A stretch of DNA of 64,000 nt from Kaistia adipata DSM 17808 (GTDB lineage: Bacteria > Pseudomonadota > Alphaproteobacteria > Rhizobiales > Kaistiaceae). Within the stretch, counting starts at the first letter, position 1. Every line of letters begins with the position of its first letter. The notes under the pieces are model-generated. The model did no database searches, was not told the origin of the DNA, and saw only the letters and a program-made list of their open reading frames with translations. Below, one piece after another: positions 36,437 through 46,543 of the stretch. The translations under genes were made by a program, and so were the position numbers. The stretch is taken from contig NZ_AUHO01000007.1 of NCBI RefSeq assembly GCF_000423225.1, positions 124,001 through 188,000 of the forward strand, written 5' to 3'.

Positions 36437-37000
36437 CTAGAAGCTCGGCGGGGTGCAGGCGGAGACCAGTTCCAGATCCTCCTCACCGGCGTTGCGGAAG
36501 GCGTGCGGTTTGCGGCTGTCGAAGAAATAGGCGTCGCCGGGGCCGAGCTCGTAGCGCGCGCCGTCGACCTCGAGCAGCATGCGGCCACGGATGATGAGGC
36601 CCGCTTCCTCGCCCTGGTGCGACAGCATCGCCTTGCCCGAGACGGCGCCCGGCTTGTAGCGCTCGTGCAGCATCTGCAGCGAGCGGCCCTCGAGATTGGC
36701 GCCGACCTGGCGATAGGAGATCTTGCCGCCGCCGATCTCCTTCAGTTCCGCCGCGCGGAACACCACCTGCTCGGCCGGCGGATGTGTCTCGGCGAAGAAC
36801 TCCGACAGGCTGTAGGGGATGCCGGAGAGGATCTGGCGCAGGCCCGAGACGGACGGGCTGATCCGGTTCGCCTCGACCATCGACACGGTGGCGTTGGAGA
36901 CGCCGGCGCGCTTCGCCAGCGCGCGTTGCGACAGGCCGTGCCGGATCCGCAATTCGCGCAGCCGGGCGCCGACGTCGATGTCGAAATGGGAGGCGTTCAT
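36437..37000 (-). CDS. XRE-family regulator with C-terminal cupin
   Basis: A 187-residue protein. The N-terminal helix-turn-helix is LRELRIRHGLSQRALAKRAGVSNATVSMVEANR. The C-terminal cupin (about 105-180) shows HQGEEAGLIIRGRMLLEVDGARYELGPGDAYFFDSRKPHAF. This architecture is that of PuuR and related regulators of amine or amino acid catabolism. It is divergent from the omega-aminotransferase gene, which it probably controls; the cupin would sense the amine or a metabolite. A perfect palindrome lies just before its start. Confidence 0.9.
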   Translation of the reverse strand: MNASHFDIDVGARLRELRIRHGLSQRALAKRAGVSNATVSMVEANRISPSVSGLRQILSGIPYSLSEFFAETHPPAEQVVFRAAELKEIGGGKISYRQVGANLEGRSLQMLHERYKPGAVSGKAMLSHQGEEAGLIIRGRMLLEVDGARYELGPGDAYFFDSRKPHAFRNAGEEDLELVSACTPPSF

Positions 37001-37013
37001 GTGTTCAGGATAT

Positions 37014-37023
37014 AGAACGTTCT
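37014..37023. promoter_or_regulatory. Candidate operator of the XRE-cupin regulator
   Basis: AGAACGTTCT is a perfect 10-bp palindrome 14 bases upstream of the regulator, within the 122-base divergent promoter shared with the aminotransferase. Two direct TTGACC hexamers (37040-37045, 37050-37055) lie next to it and could be RutR half-sites or a -35 element. Confidence 0.45.
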
Positions 37024-37122
37024 TAACGGCGGCAACCGTTTGACCGGCATTGACCCTACGGCTACGTTCGAGAAAGTGACCGGCCGCGCTCGAAAATCGG
37101 CCGTAGAGGGATATCCAGCATC

Positions 37123-38445
37123 ATGAACACGGCGCCTATTCCGAACAATCTCGAAGCCTTCTGGATGCCGTTCACGGCGAACCGGCAATTCAAGCAGAAT
37201 CCGCGCATGCTGGTCGGCGCCAAGGACATGCACTACACCTCGGCCGATGGCCGTCAGATCTTGGACGGCACCGCCGGCCTCTGGTGCGTCAATGCCGGCC
37301 ATGGCCGTCCCAGGATTGTCGAGGCGGTGTCGAAGCAGGTCGCCGAGCTCGACTATGCGCCGGCCTTCCAGATGGGCCACCCCAAGGCGTTCGAGCTGGC
37401 CGCGCGCCTCTCCGCCATGATGCCCAAGCCGCTCGACCATGTGTTCTTCACCAATTCCGGCTCGGAATCGGTCGATACCGCGCTGAAGATCGCGCTCGCC
37501 TATCACCGCGCCAAGGGCAACGGCACCAAGTTCCGCCTGCTCGGCCGCGAGCGCGGCTATCACGGCGTCGGCTTCGGCGGCATCTCGGTCGGTGGCATCT
37601 CCGGCAACCGCAAGACCTTCGGCACCATGCTGACCGGTGTCGACCACATCCGCCACACGCATGATCCCGCCCGCAACGCCTTCACCCGCGGCGAGCCGGA
37701 ATTTGGCGTCGAGTTCGCCGACGACCTGGAAAAGGTCATCGCGCTGCACGACGCCTCCAACATCGCGGCGCTGATCGTCGAGCCGGTGGCGTGTTCGACC
37801 GGCGTGCTGATCCCGCCCAAGGGCTATCTGAAGCGCCTGCGCGAGATCTGCGACAAGCACGACATCCTGCTGATCTTCGATGAGGTCATCACCGGCTTCG
37901 GCCGTCTCGGCACGCCCTTCGCGGTCGATTATTTCGACGTCATTCCCGATCTTGTGACCACCGCCAAGGGGCTGACCAGCGGCGTCGTGCCGATGGGCGC
38001 GGTGTTCGCCTCGAAGAAGATCTATGATGCGTTCATGAACGCGCCGGAAAACACCATTGAGCTGTTCCACGGCTATACCTATTCGGCGCATCCCGTGGCC
38101 TGCGCCGCCGCGCTCGCCACCCTCGACGTCTACGAGGAAGAGGGGCTGCTGACCCGCGTCGCCAGCATCAGCCAGTACTGGGAGGACGCGCTGCACAGCC
38201 TGAAGGGCCTGCCGCATGTCATCGACATCCGCAATATCGGCCTGATCGGCGCGATCGAGCTGGAGCCGATCGCCGGCAGCCCGACCAAGCGGGCGTTCCA
38301 GGCCTTCCTGAAGGCCTATGAAAGCAATCTGATGATCCGCACGACGGGCGACATCATCGCGCTGTCGCCGCCGCTGATCATCGATGAGAGCCATATCGAT
38401 CAGATCGTCGAGACGCTGTCGAGCGTGCTCAAGCAGATCGACTGA
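37123..38445 (+). CDS. Omega-amino acid:pyruvate aminotransferase (beta-alanine type)
   Basis: A 440-residue class III PLP aminotransferase. The PLP Lys is residue 282 in TTAKGLTSG. Cofactor elements [12 protein letters not shown] and [12 protein letters not shown] are intact. The N-terminus [18 protein letters not shown] is typical of beta-alanine:pyruvate aminotransferases. Here it would convert beta-alanine or beta-aminoisobutyrate, the end products of pyrimidine reduction, to malonate or methylmalonate semialdehyde. The following mmsA gene is 17 bases away. Polyamine-derived amines are an alternative substrate. Confidence 0.9.
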   Translation: MNTAPIPNNLEAFWMPFTANRQFKQNPRMLVGAKDMHYTSADGRQILDGTAGLWCVNAGHGRPRIVEAVSKQVAELDYAPAFQMGHPKAFELAARLSAMMPKPLDHVFFTNSGSESVDTALKIALAYHRAKGNGTKFRLLGRERGYHGVGFGGISVGGISGNRKTFGTMLTGVDHIRHTHDPARNAFTRGEPEFGVEFADDLEKVIALHDASNIAALIVEPVACSTGVLIPPKGYLKRLREICDKHDILLIFDEVITGFGRLGTPFAVDYFDVIPDLVTTAKGLTSGVVPMGAVFASKKIYDAFMNAPENTIELFHGYTYSAHPVACAAALATLDVYEEEGLLTRVASISQYWEDALHSLKGLPHVIDIRNIGLIGAIELEPIAGSPTKRAFQAFLKAYESNLMIRTTGDIIALSPPLIIDESHIDQIVETLSSVLKQID

Positions 38446-38462
38446 GGGCTCGGGAGGACGAC

Positions 38463-39971
38463 ATGGACACGATTGCGTTGAGCACCATCACCAACCTGGT
38501 CGACGGCAAGCCGTCGCCTTCGACGTCGACGCGCAGCCAGCCCGTCTACAATCCCGCCACCGGCGAGGCGGCGGCGACGCTGCCGCTGTCGACGGCGGCG
38601 GAACTCGATGCCGCCGTCGCCTCGGCCAAGGCGGCGTTCCCGGCCTGGGCCGACACGCCGCCGATGAAGCGCGCGCGGATCATGTTCAAGTTCAAGGACC
38701 TGCTCGAGCAGAACGCCGATCGCATCGCCCGCGCCATCTCGGCCGAGCACGGCAAGACGCATGACGACGCGCTCGGCGAAGTGCAGCGCGGCCTTGAGGT
38801 GGTCGAGTTCGCCTGCGGCATCCCGCATCTGCTGAAGGGCGAGTATTCGAAGAATGTCGGCCCGGCGATCGACACCTATTCCGACCGCCAGGCGCTCGGC
38901 GTCGTCGCCGGCATCACGCCGTTCAACTTCCCCTGCATGGTGCCGCTCTGGATGTATCCGGTGGCGATCGCCTGCGGCAACACCTTCATCCTGAAGCCGT
39001 CGGAGCGCGATCCTGGCGCCGCCATGGTGGTGGCCGAGCTGCTTTACGAGGCGGGCCTGCCGCCGGGCGTGCTCAACGTCGTGCATGGCGACAAGGAGGT
39101 CGTCGACGCGATCCTGCATCATCCCGACATCAAGGCGGTGTCCTTCGTCGGCTCGACGCCGATCGCCGAATATGTCTACGCCACCGGCACCAAGGCCGGG
39201 AAGCGGGTGCAGGCGCTGGGCGGCGCCAAGAACCACATGGTGGTGATGCCCGACGCCGACATGGACAAGGTCGCCGACGCGCTGATGGGCGCCGGCTACG
39301 GTTCGGCAGGCGAGCGCTGCATGGCGGTCTCGGTCGCCGTGCCGGTCGGCCAGAGGACCGCCGACGCGCTGGTCGAGACGCTGGCGCCGCGCGTGCGCGC
39401 GCTGAAGATCGGCCCGGCGACGGATCGCGACGCCGAGATGGGCCCGCTGGTCACCAAGCAGCACATGGACAAGGTGCTCGGCTATATCGACAAGGGCGTC
39501 GCCGAGGGCGCGAAGCTCGTCGTCGACGGCCGCGGCTTCAAGCTGCAGGGCTACGAGAACGGCTATTTCGTCGGTGGCACGCTTTTTGATCATGTGAAGA
39601 AGGACATGACGATCTACCGCGAGGAGATCTTCGGTCCTGTGCTCGCGGTCCTGCGGGCCGGTTCCTATTCCGAGGCACTCGAGCTGATCAATGCCCATGA
39701 ATTCGGCAACGGCACCGCGATCTTCACCCGCGACGGCGATGCCGCGCGCTCCTTCGCCGACAAGGTGGAAGCGGGCATGGTCGGCATCAACGTGCCGATC
39801 CCGGTCCCCGTCGCCTATCATTCCTTCGGCGGCTGGAAGCGCTCGCTGTTCGGCGACCACGCCATCTACGGGCCGGAGGGCGTCCACTTCTATACCCGCC
39901 TGAAGACGGTGACGACGCGCTGGCCGGATGGAATCAAGTCCGGCGCGGTCTTCAACTTCCCGACGATGTGA
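38463..39971 (+). CDS. mmsA: CoA-acylating methylmalonate-semialdehyde dehydrogenase
   Basis: A 502-residue aldehyde dehydrogenase of the MmsA group. It turns malonate semialdehyde into acetyl-CoA and methylmalonate semialdehyde into propionyl-CoA with loss of CO2. Catalytic Cys286 is in [27 protein letters not shown] and [13 protein letters not shown] are MmsA-typical, and the general-base Glu of other ALDHs is absent as expected. It is coupled to the aminotransferase and completes the path from uracil and thymine to central metabolism. Confidence 0.93.
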   Translation: MDTIALSTITNLVDGKPSPSTSTRSQPVYNPATGEAAATLPLSTAAELDAAVASAKAAFPAWADTPPMKRARIMFKFKDLLEQNADRIARAISAEHGKTHDDALGEVQRGLEVVEFACGIPHLLKGEYSKNVGPAIDTYSDRQALGVVAGITPFNFPCMVPLWMYPVAIACGNTFILKPSERDPGAAMVVAELLYEAGLPPGVLNVVHGDKEVVDAILHHPDIKAVSFVGSTPIAEYVYATGTKAGKRVQALGGAKNHMVVMPDADMDKVADALMGAGYGSAGERCMAVSVAVPVGQRTADALVETLAPRVRALKIGPATDRDAEMGPLVTKQHMDKVLGYIDKGVAEGAKLVVDGRGFKLQGYENGYFVGGTLFDHVKKDMTIYREEIFGPVLAVLRAGSYSEALELINAHEFGNGTAIFTRDGDAARSFADKVEAGMVGINVPIPVPVAYHSFGGWKRSLFGDHAIYGPEGVHFYTRLKTVTTRWPDGIKSGAVFNFPTM

Positions 39972-40128
39972 CTAAGGTGTCGTCAGGAAAGCTCTCTGAG
40001 TCCCGCATCGCCGTGACCACGGCAGTGCTTTCGGCCGCGACGCCTCAGGGCGTCGCGGATGCGTGCGAGTTATCTCCTGCTCCGGCCGGAAGACACGGCC
40101 TGGGGCGCTAACGACGAAAGCGAACTGC

Positions 40129-41379
40129 ATGACGGCCCCGACCGACAATCTCCGCATCAATGGCGACCGCCTTTGGGACAGCTTGATGGAGATGGCCAAG
40201 GTCGGGCCGGGCATCGCGGGCGGCAACAACCGCCAGACGCTGACCGATGCCGACGCCGAGGGGCGCGATCTCTTCAAGTCGTGGTGCGAGGCGGCGGGGC
40301 TGACGCTCGGCGTCGACCAGATGGGCACCATGTTCGCCACCCGTCCGGGCACGGATCCCAACGCGCTGCCGGTCTATGTCGGCAGCCATCTCGACACCCA
40401 GCCGACCGGCGGCAAGTATGACGGCGTGCTCGGCGTGCTCTCTGGCCTCGAGGTCGTTCGCTCGATGAACGATCTCGGCATTCGCACCAGGCATCCTGTC
40501 GTCGTCACCAACTGGACCAACGAGGAAGGCGCGCGCTTCGCCCCGGCCATGCTGGCTTCGGGAGTCTTTGCCGGCGCGCTGACGCTCGACTACGCCTATG
40601 AGCGCCGGGATCTCGAGGGCAAGAGCTTCGGCGACGAACTGAAGCGCATCGGCTGGGTCGGCGACGAGGCGGTCGGCGCCCGCAAGATGCACGCCTATAT
40701 CGAGTACCACATCGAGCAGGGCCCGATCCTCGAGGCAGAGAAGAAGCAGATCGGCGTCGTCACCCATTGCCAGGGCCTGTGGTGGCTCGAGGTGACGCTG
40801 ACCGGGCGCGAGGCGCATACCGGCTCGACACCGATGAACCTCCGCGTCAATGCCGGCCTCGCCATGGCGCGCATCTTCGAGATGGTGCAGCGGGTGGCGA
40901 TGGAGAACCAGCCGGGCGCCGTCGGCGGCGTCGGCCAAGTCAGCTTCACGCCCAATTCGCGCAACGTGCTGCCGGGCAAGGTCGTGTTCACGATCGACAT
41001 CCGCAGCCCCGACCAGGCCAAGCTCGACGGCATGCGCGCGCGCATCGAGACCGAGGCGGCCGAGATCGCGGCGGCGCTCGGCGTCGGCTGCTCGATCGAG
41101 GCGGTCGGCCATTTCGATCCCGTCACTTTCGATCCGACGCTGGTTTCGCGCGTGCGGAGCGCCGCCGAGCGGCTCGGCTACAGCCACATGAACATCATCT
41201 CGGGCGCCGGCCATGACGCGTGCTGGGCCGCCAAGGTGGCGCCGACGACGATGATCATGTGCCCTTGCGTCGGCGGTTTGTCGCATAATGAGGCCGAGGA
41301 GATCAGCCCGGAATGGGCGGCCGCGGGCGCGGACGTGCTGCTGCACGCGGTTCTGGAGACTGCCGAAATCGCCGGCTGA
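40129..41379 (+). CDS. Zn-dependent amidohydrolase, probable N-carbamoyl-beta-alanine amidohydrolase
   Basis: A 416-residue M20-type amidase of the beta-ureidopropionase / N-carbamoyl-L-amino acid hydrolase family. Metal ligands appear in GSHLDTQPTGGKYDG, NEEGARF and EQGPILE, and the C-terminal GAGHDACWAAK and CVGGLSHNEAEE are family hallmarks. It would hydrolyse N-carbamoyl-beta-alanine (or the aminoisobutyrate analogue) to the beta-amino acid, CO2 and ammonia. I chose ATG 40129, which matches family N-termini (LRINGDRLWDSLMEMA). The dihydropyrimidinase gene follows after 57 bases. Confidence 0.9.
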   Translation: MTAPTDNLRINGDRLWDSLMEMAKVGPGIAGGNNRQTLTDADAEGRDLFKSWCEAAGLTLGVDQMGTMFATRPGTDPNALPVYVGSHLDTQPTGGKYDGVLGVLSGLEVVRSMNDLGIRTRHPVVVTNWTNEEGARFAPAMLASGVFAGALTLDYAYERRDLEGKSFGDELKRIGWVGDEAVGARKMHAYIEYHIEQGPILEAEKKQIGVVTHCQGLWWLEVTLTGREAHTGSTPMNLRVNAGLAMARIFEMVQRVAMENQPGAVGGVGQVSFTPNSRNVLPGKVVFTIDIRSPDQAKLDGMRARIETEAAEIAAALGVGCSIEAVGHFDPVTFDPTLVSRVRSAAERLGYSHMNIISGAGHDACWAAKVAPTTMIMCPCVGGLSHNEAEEISPEWAAAGADVLLHAVLETAEIAG

Positions 41380-41436
41380 GGCCGGTTCAAGAACAACGAG
41401 CCGCAAAGTCGGCCGGGAACATCAGAGGGAAATGAC

Positions 41437-42894
41437 ATGTCGACGGTTATCAAGGGCGGAACGATCGTGGCGGCGGATCGCAGCTACGCGGCCGACATCC
41501 TGATCGAAGGCGAGACCATCCAGACGATCGGTCCGGATCTGTCCGGCGACACCGTCGTCGACGCCACGGACGCCTTCATCATCCCCGGCGGCATCGATCC
41601 GCATACGCATCTCGAAATGCCCTTCATGGGCACCACGGCGGCCGAGACCTGGGAGAGCGGCACCTTCGCCGCGCTCTCCGGCGGCACCACCACGGTGGTC
41701 GACTTCGTCATCCCGGGCGAGCCCGGCATGCTGGCGGCGCTGGAGGAATGGGAAGGCCGCGCCACGCGTCAGGCCTCGTCCGACTATTCCTACCACATGT
41801 GCGTCACCGGCTGGTCGGAGAAGCATTTCGACGACATGGCCAAGGTGGTCGAGCGCGGCATCAACACCTTCAAACACTTCATGGCCTACAAGGGCGCGCT
41901 GATGGTGAACGACGACGAGATGTTCGCGTCGTTCCAGCGCTGCGCCGCGCTCGGCGCGCTGCCGCTGGTGCATGCCGAGAACGGCGACATCGTCGCCGCC
42001 TTGCAGCAGAAATATCTGGCCGAGGGCACCACCGGACCGGAGGGCCACGCCTTCTCGCGGCCGCCCGAGGTCGAGGGCGAGGCGACCAACCGCGCCATCA
42101 TGATCGCCGATGCCGCCGGCGTGCCGGTCTATATCGTGCACGTCTCCTGCGAGCAGAGCCACGAGGCGATCCGCCGGGCCCGCCAGAAGGGCATGCGCGT
42201 CTATGGCGAGCCGCTGATCCAGCACCTGACGCTGGACGAGAGCGAATATTTCAACCGCGACTGGGACTATGCGGCGCGCCGCGTGATGTCGCCGCCCTTC
42301 CGCAACAAGATCCACCAGGACAGCCTCTGGGCCGGCCTCGCGGCGGGCTCGCTGCAGGTGGTCGCGACCGACCATTGCGCCTTCACCACCGAGCAGAAGC
42401 GTGTCGGCCTCGGCAATTTCGCCAAGATCCCGAACGGCACCGGCGGCGTCGAGGACCGGCTCTCCGTGCTCTGGACCAAGGGTGTCGAGACCGGCCGGCT
42501 GACGCCGAACGAGTTCGTCGCCGCGACCTCGACCAACATCGCCCAGATCCTCAACATCTACCCGCAGAAGGGCGCGATCCTGCCGGGCTCCGACGCCGAT
42601 CTCGTCGTCTGGGATCCGAAGCTTTCCAAGACCATCTCGGCGGCGAACCAGAAGTCGATCATCGACTACAATGTGTTCGAGGGCGTCGAGGTGCGCGGCC
42701 TGCCGCGTTACACGATCTCGCGCGGCGAGGTCGTCTGGGCCGACGGCCAGAACTCGCAGCCGCAGCCCGGCCGCGGCAAGTTCATCCGGCGCCGGCCGTT
42801 CCCGGCCGTGAACGCAGCGCTTTCGAAGTGGAAGGAAGTCACCGCGCCGCGGGCGGTGAACCGTTCGCCCGAGCATATGCCGATCGGCGTCTGA
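41437..42894 (+). CDS. Dihydropyrimidinase / D-hydantoinase
   Basis: A 485-residue amidohydrolase-superfamily enzyme that opens the ring of dihydrouracil and dihydrothymine. The metal site HTH is in GGIDPHTHLEMP, the carbamylated Lys is residue 152 in FKHFMAYKGAL, and further ligands lie in PLVHAENGD, YIVHVSCEQ and ATDHCAF. The substrate stretch PNGTGGVEDRL is conserved. It is placed between the amidase and an ABC importer ATPase, whose gene starts 8 bases after its stop. Confidence 0.93.
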   Translation: MSTVIKGGTIVAADRSYAADILIEGETIQTIGPDLSGDTVVDATDAFIIPGGIDPHTHLEMPFMGTTAAETWESGTFAALSGGTTTVVDFVIPGEPGMLAALEEWEGRATRQASSDYSYHMCVTGWSEKHFDDMAKVVERGINTFKHFMAYKGALMVNDDEMFASFQRCAALGALPLVHAENGDIVAALQQKYLAEGTTGPEGHAFSRPPEVEGEATNRAIMIADAAGVPVYIVHVSCEQSHEAIRRARQKGMRVYGEPLIQHLTLDESEYFNRDWDYAARRVMSPPFRNKIHQDSLWAGLAAGSLQVVATDHCAFTTEQKRVGLGNFAKIPNGTGGVEDRLSVLWTKGVETGRLTPNEFVAATSTNIAQILNIYPQKGAILPGSDADLVVWDPKLSKTISAANQKSIIDYNVFEGVEVRGLPRYTISRGEVVWADGQNSQPQPGRGKFIRRRPFPAVNAALSKWKEVTAPRAVNRSPEHMPIGV

Positions 42895-42902
42895 GGTAGG
42901 GC

Positions 42903-43742
42903 ATGAGCGCCGTGTTCCAGCCTTTCGAGGAGAGAGCCGACGGTCTGCCCCAAGCCGGAAACGCCGCATCCGTCATCGATATCCGTGGGCTTTCGCTCAC
43001 CTTCGAGACGAATGATGGCCCGGTCCAGGCGCTCTCGAACATCGATCTCGACATCAAGCGGGGCGAATTCGTCTCGTTCATCGGCCCGTCCGGCTGTGGC
43101 AAGACCACGCTGCTCCGGGTCATCGCCGATCTCGAGCGGCCGACCGGCGGCTCGATCACGGTCAACGGGGTTTCGCCCGAGGAGGCGCGGCTCGCCCGCG
43201 CCTATGGCTATGTCTTCCAGGCGGCGGCGCTCTATCCCTGGCGCACCATCGCCAAGAACGTCGCGCTGCCGCTCGAGATCATGGGACTGCCCCGTGCCGA
43301 GCGCGAGCGGCGGATCGCCGACAATCTCGCGCTGGTCAATCTCGCCGGCTTCGAGAAGAAATATCCCTGGCAGCTCTCCGGCGGCATGCAGCAGCGCGCC
43401 TCGATCGCCCGCGCGTTGGCAGTCGAGCCGGAGCTGCTGCTCATGGACGAGCCCTTCGGCGCGCTGGACGAGATCGTCCGCGACCATCTGAACGAACAGC
43501 TGCTGAAGCTGTGGGCCAAGACGCAGAAGACGGTCGTCTTCGTCACCCACTCGATCCCGGAAGCCGTGTTCCTCTCGACCAAGATCGTGGTGATGTCGCC
43601 GCGTCCCGGCCGCGTCACCGACGTGATCGACTGCGGTTTCCCGCGCGACCGGACGCTCGACATCCGCGAGACGCCCGCGTTCCTCGAAGTGGCGGCCCGC
43701 GTCCGCGACGGCCTGAGGGCGGGGCACTCCTATGAGGATTGA
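42903..43742 (+). CDS. ABC importer ATP-binding protein, SsuB/TauB type
   Basis: A 279-residue ATPase with Walker A GPSGCGKTT, Q-loop FQAAALYPW, signature LSGGMQQR, Walker B LLLMDEPFGALD and H-loop FVTHSIPEA. It belongs to the nitrate/sulfonate/thiamine-precursor group and matches the two permeases and NMT1-type binding protein downstream. It is probably co-transcribed with dihydropyrimidinase, which points to a pyrimidine or ring-opened derivative as cargo. Confidence 0.92.
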   Translation: MSAVFQPFEERADGLPQAGNAASVIDIRGLSLTFETNDGPVQALSNIDLDIKRGEFVSFIGPSGCGKTTLLRVIADLERPTGGSITVNGVSPEEARLARAYGYVFQAAALYPWRTIAKNVALPLEIMGLPRAERERRIADNLALVNLAGFEKKYPWQLSGGMQQRASIARALAVEPELLLMDEPFGALDEIVRDHLNEQLLKLWAKTQKTVVFVTHSIPEAVFLSTKIVVMSPRPGRVTDVIDCGFPRDRTLDIRETPAFLEVAARVRDGLRAGHSYED

Positions 43743-43764
43743 CGCGCCCTTTGCCCGGCCTTTT

Positions 43765-44178
43765 TCAGCGCGGCACCAGGCCCTCCAGCTCCGGCAGCAG
43801 GACGACGCTCTCCTGCTCGTTCGGATCGGTGCGGGCGATGATGGCGACGCAGGGCTCGGTGCCCCGGTTCACGGCGAGATGCGGCATGTCGGCGGGGATG
43901 TAGAACATCTCGCCGGCCTTGACGACGACGTGGCTCTCCAGCCGCTCGCCGAACCAGGTCTCCGCCTCGCCGGCGAGGATGTAGATCGCCGTCTCGTGGT
44001 GCTCGTGCTTGTGCGCGCTGGCGCGGCCGCCGGGCGGGATGGTGAGCAGCATCATGCAGAGGCCGCTCGCCCCCACCGACTCGGTCGAGATGCCCTCGAC
44101 ATAGGTGAAGCCCTGTTTGCCCAGATAGCTGCCGCTGGGACGGATCACCCGGCAGGTCCGTTCGATGGTCGCGCTCAT
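43765..44178 (-). CDS. Small single-domain cupin protein
   Basis: A 137-residue cupin. The two motifs are GGRASAHKHEHHETAIYILAG and GEMFYIPADMPHLAVN, with His and Glu ligands for a metal. It might be an isomerase, dioxygenase or sensor; none can be chosen. It is encoded against the direction of the surrounding importer genes and splits ATPase from permeases, ending 22 bases from the ATPase stop. Confidence 0.85.
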   Translation of the reverse strand: MSATIERTCRVIRPSGSYLGKQGFTYVEGISTESVGASGLCMMLLTIPPGGRASAHKHEHHETAIYILAGEAETWFGERLESHVVVKAGEMFYIPADMPHLAVNRGTEPCVAIIARTDPNEQESVVLLPELEGLVPR

Positions 44179-44228
44179 GTCGCCTCCACGCTGCAAGCTA
44201 CCGGAAGATATGGGACGGAGGGCGCCGC

Positions 44229-45182
44229 ATGACCACGCTCGCCTCGCCCGTTTCCTCGCCCGCCGCCGCCCGGCCGCGCTCGCTGAAGAAGCCCGGCCAT
44301 GTTTTCCCGGTCACCGTCGTCGTGATCGCGATCGTCGCGATCTGGTATGTCGGCGCCTTCTTCCTCAACGGGCAGCTCGCCCGCGACGCCTTCGCACGCC
44401 AGAAGGTGGAGCCGACGATCAGCCAGCTCGCCGAGGCGACCTTCTCGATGGAGCGGCCGCTCCTGCCGGCGCCGCACCAGGTCGCGACTGAGCTCTGGAA
44501 GAGCACGACCGGCTACGCCATCAACTCCAAGCGCAGCCTCGTCTATCACGGCTGGGTGACGCTCTCGGCGACGCTCGCCGGCTTCGTCATCGGAACGGCG
44601 CTCGGGCTGCTGCTCGCCATCGGCATCGTGCATGTGGCGAGCCTCGACAAGAGCCTGATGCCCTGGGTCGTCGCCTCACAGACGATCCCGATCGTCGCCA
44701 TCGCGCCGATGATCGTCGTCGTTGGCTATAATCTGATGAATGGCCAGCTCGGGCTTTCGACCGATACGTCGCGCTTCCTCGCCAAGGCGATGATCTCGAC
44801 CTATCTCTCCTTCTTCCCGGTCACGGTCGGCATGGTGAAGGGGCTGCGCTCGCCGGATCCGATGCATCTCGACCTGATGCGCACCTATTCGGCGACCAGC
44901 TGGCAGGCGTTCTGGAAGCTGCGCTTCCCGGCCTCGCTCCCCTATCTCTTCACCTCGATGCAGATCGCCATCGCGATCAGCCTGGTCGGCGCTATCGTCG
45001 GCGAACTGCCGACCGGCGCTTCGGCCGGTCTCGGCGCGCGGCTGCTCGCTGGCTCCTATTACGGCCAGACGGTGCAGATCTGGGCGGCGCTCTTGGCCGC
45101 CTCGATCCTCGCCGCCGTGCTGGTGGCGATCGTCGGCTTCGCCAACCGCATCGTCCTGAAGCGCATGGGGATGGCACGATGA
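44229..45182 (+). CDS. ABC importer permease 1, SsuC/TauC type
   Basis: A 317-residue permease with about six hydrophobic segments and the EAA-like loop MRTYSATSWQAFWKLRFPASLPY. A periplasmic insertion after the first segment (FFLNGQLARDAFARQKVEPTIS) is typical of dual-permease thiamine-precursor or pyrimidine-type systems. It is followed, across a repeat insertion, by the second permease. Confidence 0.9.
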   Translation: MTTLASPVSSPAAARPRSLKKPGHVFPVTVVVIAIVAIWYVGAFFLNGQLARDAFARQKVEPTISQLAEATFSMERPLLPAPHQVATELWKSTTGYAINSKRSLVYHGWVTLSATLAGFVIGTALGLLLAIGIVHVASLDKSLMPWVVASQTIPIVAIAPMIVVVGYNLMNGQLGLSTDTSRFLAKAMISTYLSFFPVTVGMVKGLRSPDPMHLDLMRTYSATSWQAFWKLRFPASLPYLFTSMQIAIAISLVGAIVGELPTGASAGLGARLLAGSYYGQTVQIWAALLAASILAAVLVAIVGFANRIVLKRMGMAR

Positions 45183-45206
45183 GCGACTTCATCCATGCGT
45201 CGGGCC

Positions 45207-45354
45207 TTCTCCCTCCCCCCTGTGGGGAGGGCCGGGGAGGCGGGGCCACCTCGAGGGCGGGAATTGGTCTCTGTTCGCGCCGATATCATTCAATGCGGAG
45301 GGACCGAGCCGGTACCCCCTCCCTAACCCTCCCCGCAAGGGGGAGGGGATCTAT
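45207..45354. repeat. Composite repeat with GGGGAGGG arms, copy 2, inside an operon
   Basis: Left arm CTCCCTCCCCCCTGTGGGGAGGG and right arm CCCTCCCCGCAAGGGGGAGGGG reproduce the element at 10257-10449, again with an unrelated centre. It fills most of the 190 bases between two permease genes that must be expressed together, so the repeat lies in the transcript and may form mRNA hairpins. Confidence 0.65.
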
Positions 45355-45372
45355 GGCGGAGGGGATGGCACG

Positions 45373-46497
45373 ATGAGCTCGCGCGGACATTTGCAGCCCT
45401 GGATCGCCTTCTTCGGCCTGTTCGCGGCGGTCGCGCTGCCGCTCGACGCCGCCGACCCGGCAAGCCTGCTGCCGCGCCAGGGGCTCGCCGGCTGGAGCGT
45501 CATCCTGCTTTTCGCCGCGGCGATTTACCAGTCGATCCGCGCCGAGCGGAGCACGTTCACGGCGATCCTGCTGGCGGTGGCGGCGCATGCCGGCGCCTGG
45601 CTGGCGCTCGACAGGCTGCCCGGCCTCGCCGGTCATGCCGGCCCCGGCTTCTGGGCGCTGCTCTTCACCTCGTGGCTGCTCGCCTGGCGGCTGGTGTCGC
45701 AGCTTGCCGCGATCCGGCCGCGCGGCGGGCTCGGCGGCTTCCTGCTGAAGCTGGTGGTGCCGCTGATCTTCGGCATCTGGATCCTGATCTTCTGGGAGGT
45801 CATCGTCGTCGCCTTCGAGGTGCCGCGCGTGCTGATCCCGCCGCCCTCGGCGATCTGGGCCAAGCTCATCTCGTCGATCCCGATCCTCGCCGCCGATTTC
45901 CGCCAGACCTTCCTGAAGGCGGTGATCGCCGGCTATGTCATCGGCTGCGGTTCCGGCTTCCTGGTCGCCATCCTGGTCGACCGCATCCCGTTCCTGCAGC
46001 GCGGCCTGCTGCCGGTCGGCAATCTCGTCTCGGCGCTGCCGATCATCGGCATCGCGCCGATCATGGTGATGTGGTTCGGCTTCGATTGGCCGTCCAAGGC
46101 GGCGGTGGTCGTGGTGGCGACCTTCTTCCCGATGCTGGTCAACACCGTCACCGGCCTCGCCGCGGCGCAGCCGATGCAGCGCGACCTGATGCGCACCTAT
46201 GCGGCGAGCTACTGGCAGTCGCTCTTCAAGCTGCGGCTTCCCGAGGCGCTGCCCTTCATATTCAATGCCCTCAAGATCAATTCGACACTGGCCCTGATCG
46301 CGGCCATCGTCGCCGAATTCTTCGGCACGCCGATCGTGGGCATGGGATTCCGTATCTCCACCGAAGTCGGGCGCATGAACATCGACATGGTGTGGGCGGA
46401 AATCGCGGTGGCGGCGCTGGCCGGCTCCGCGTTCTACGGGGTGATCGCGCTCATCGAGCGCGCCTCGACCTTCTGGCATCCGTCCTTTCGCACCTGA
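45373..46497 (+). CDS. ABC importer permease 2, SsuC/TauC type
   Basis: A 374-residue permease. The first 120 or so residues carry several extra hydrophobic segments. The core transporter domain follows (VPRVLIPPPSAIWAKL, then EAA-like loop MRTYAASYWQSLFKLRLPEALPF). It is the partner of permease 1. The longer N-terminus is found in the second permease of such two-permease systems. The start ATGAGCTCG at 45373 has only a weak purine stretch (GGAGGGGATGGCACG) before it, provided in part by the repeat. Confidence 0.88.
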   Translation: MSSRGHLQPWIAFFGLFAAVALPLDAADPASLLPRQGLAGWSVILLFAAAIYQSIRAERSTFTAILLAVAAHAGAWLALDRLPGLAGHAGPGFWALLFTSWLLAWRLVSQLAAIRPRGGLGGFLLKLVVPLIFGIWILIFWEVIVVAFEVPRVLIPPPSAIWAKLISSIPILAADFRQTFLKAVIAGYVIGCGSGFLVAILVDRIPFLQRGLLPVGNLVSALPIIGIAPIMVMWFGFDWPSKAAVVVVATFFPMLVNTVTGLAAAQPMQRDLMRTYAASYWQSLFKLRLPEALPFIFNALKINSTLALIAAIVAEFFGTPIVGMGFRISTEVGRMNIDMVWAEIAVAALAGSAFYGVIALIERASTFWHPSFRT

Positions 46498-46543
46498 GGG
46501 CGGGTTCCGGGAAAGGCTACAAGAACCGAACCTGGAGGGGTCA

